In this document: positions 14,666-14,806 of the stretch, piece by piece
How positions within the stretch are numbered: position 1 is the first letter of the stretch
Layout: every line of letters begins with the position of its first letter
From: Burkholderiales bacterium
GTDB lineage: Bacteria > Pseudomonadota > Gammaproteobacteria > Burkholderiales > Thiobacillaceae
Length of the DNA stretch: 14,806 nucleotides
NCBI GenBank assembly: GCA_005790965.1
Contig: SXTL01000112.1
Span: 1-14,806 of the forward strand
Direction: 5' to 3'
Program-made: the position numbers and the translations under genes
The notes under the pieces: model-generated
Seen by the model: the letters and a program-made list of their open reading frames with translations, nothing else
What the model was told of the DNA's origin: nothing
Databases searched by the model: none

Positions 14666-14806
14666 TTAATCCACCTCTTCCCAGCCGGTGATCATGGCCT
14701 TGATGTGGGCGGTGGGGGTGTGGCCGGCCGTGGTCAGGTAAACATGTGCAATCAGGAAGATCAGCATCATGAAGGCCGCCGCCGCGTGCAGGAGGGCAAC
14801 CCACTC
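14666..14806 (-). CDS. C-terminus of a membrane cytochrome b (formate dehydrogenase gamma / PhsC type), partial
   Basis: Only the last 46 residues are visible, read in a frame open to the window edge. They start EWVALLHAAAAFMMLIFLIAH and end HTPTAHIKAMITGWEEVD before TAA. A membrane helix followed by H-V-Y-L-x-x-x-G-H-T-P-x-x-H-I-K-A-M-x-x-G is the C-terminal signature of di-haem cytochrome b subunits that anchor molybdopterin oxidoreductases such as formate dehydrogenase or thiosulfate/polysulfide reductase. Histidines in the helix and in AGHTP may be haem ligands. It is the first visible gene of the right-hand cluster. The rest, and any catalytic subunit, lies beyond the window, so the exact enzyme is unknown. 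Confidence 0.75.
   Translation of the reverse strand, partial: EWVALLHAAAAFMMLIFLIAHVYLTTAGHTPTAHIKAMITGWEEVD

Noticed and set aside
1..14806. CRISPR arrays, tRNA genes, insertion sequences and prophage genes
   Set aside because: No regular short repeats, cloverleaf-like elements, transposase motifs or phage structural genes were seen.

Overview
The window is GC-rich, densely coded DNA from a chemolithotrophic, sulfur-oxidising proteobacterium. I favour a betaproteobacterium (Nitrosomonadales/Hydrogenophilales type), because a ComEC/DUF2062/LolCD neighbourhood and an RpfE-like (COG4255) protein are familiar there, but the class is an inference. Sulfur metabolism shows up twice: SoxX-SoxA near the left, and a cytochrome b / cytochrome c / YeeE-type transporter / triple-rhodanese lipoprotein cluster at the right edge. 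No tRNA, rRNA, CRISPR, insertion sequence or prophage gene is visible, and no gene-free stretch exceeds 300 bases. The largest gaps are 5468-5650 and 9793-9931, both between divergent genes.

Layout. 1-1426 (minus) is the N-terminal 475 codons of ComEC, cut by the window edge. 1497-2045 (plus) is a DUF2062 membrane protein. 5467 down to 2046 (minus) carries lolC/E, lolD, soxX and soxA: a lipoprotein-release transporter followed by the cytochrome pair of the Sox thiosulfate-oxidation system, with a SoxA that binds one haem instead of two. 5468-5650 is a divergent regulatory region with a perfect FNR-type palindrome placed exactly as in a class II FNR-activated promoter. It drives an unrecognised 387-residue protein (5651-6814), followed by an unusually short RpfE-like protein (6825-7391).

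9792 down to 7344 (minus) is a compact operon with overlapping or abutting genes: a phospholipase-D-like nuclease, DUF2288, a PlsC-type acyltransferase and a YgjP-type metallopeptidase. 9932-11640 (plus) holds a small lipoprotein and trhP (peptidase U32, tRNA hydroxylation). 14806 down to 11722 (minus) holds the C-terminus of a membrane cytochrome b, a periplasmic cytochrome c, a YeeE/YedE (TsuA-like) sulfur-compound transporter and a lipoprotein with three rhodanese domains.

How the parts may work together. SoxXA starts periplasmic thiosulfate oxidation. The right-hand cluster looks like a second sulfur module in which the rhodanese lipoprotein carries or trims sulfane sulfur in the periplasm, the transporter moves thiosulfate or a related species, and cytochromes b and c link an oxidoreductase probably encoded beyond the edge to the quinone pool. 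The FNR-type promoter suggests the organism also switches to low-oxygen metabolism, and that the unknown 387-residue protein belongs to that state.
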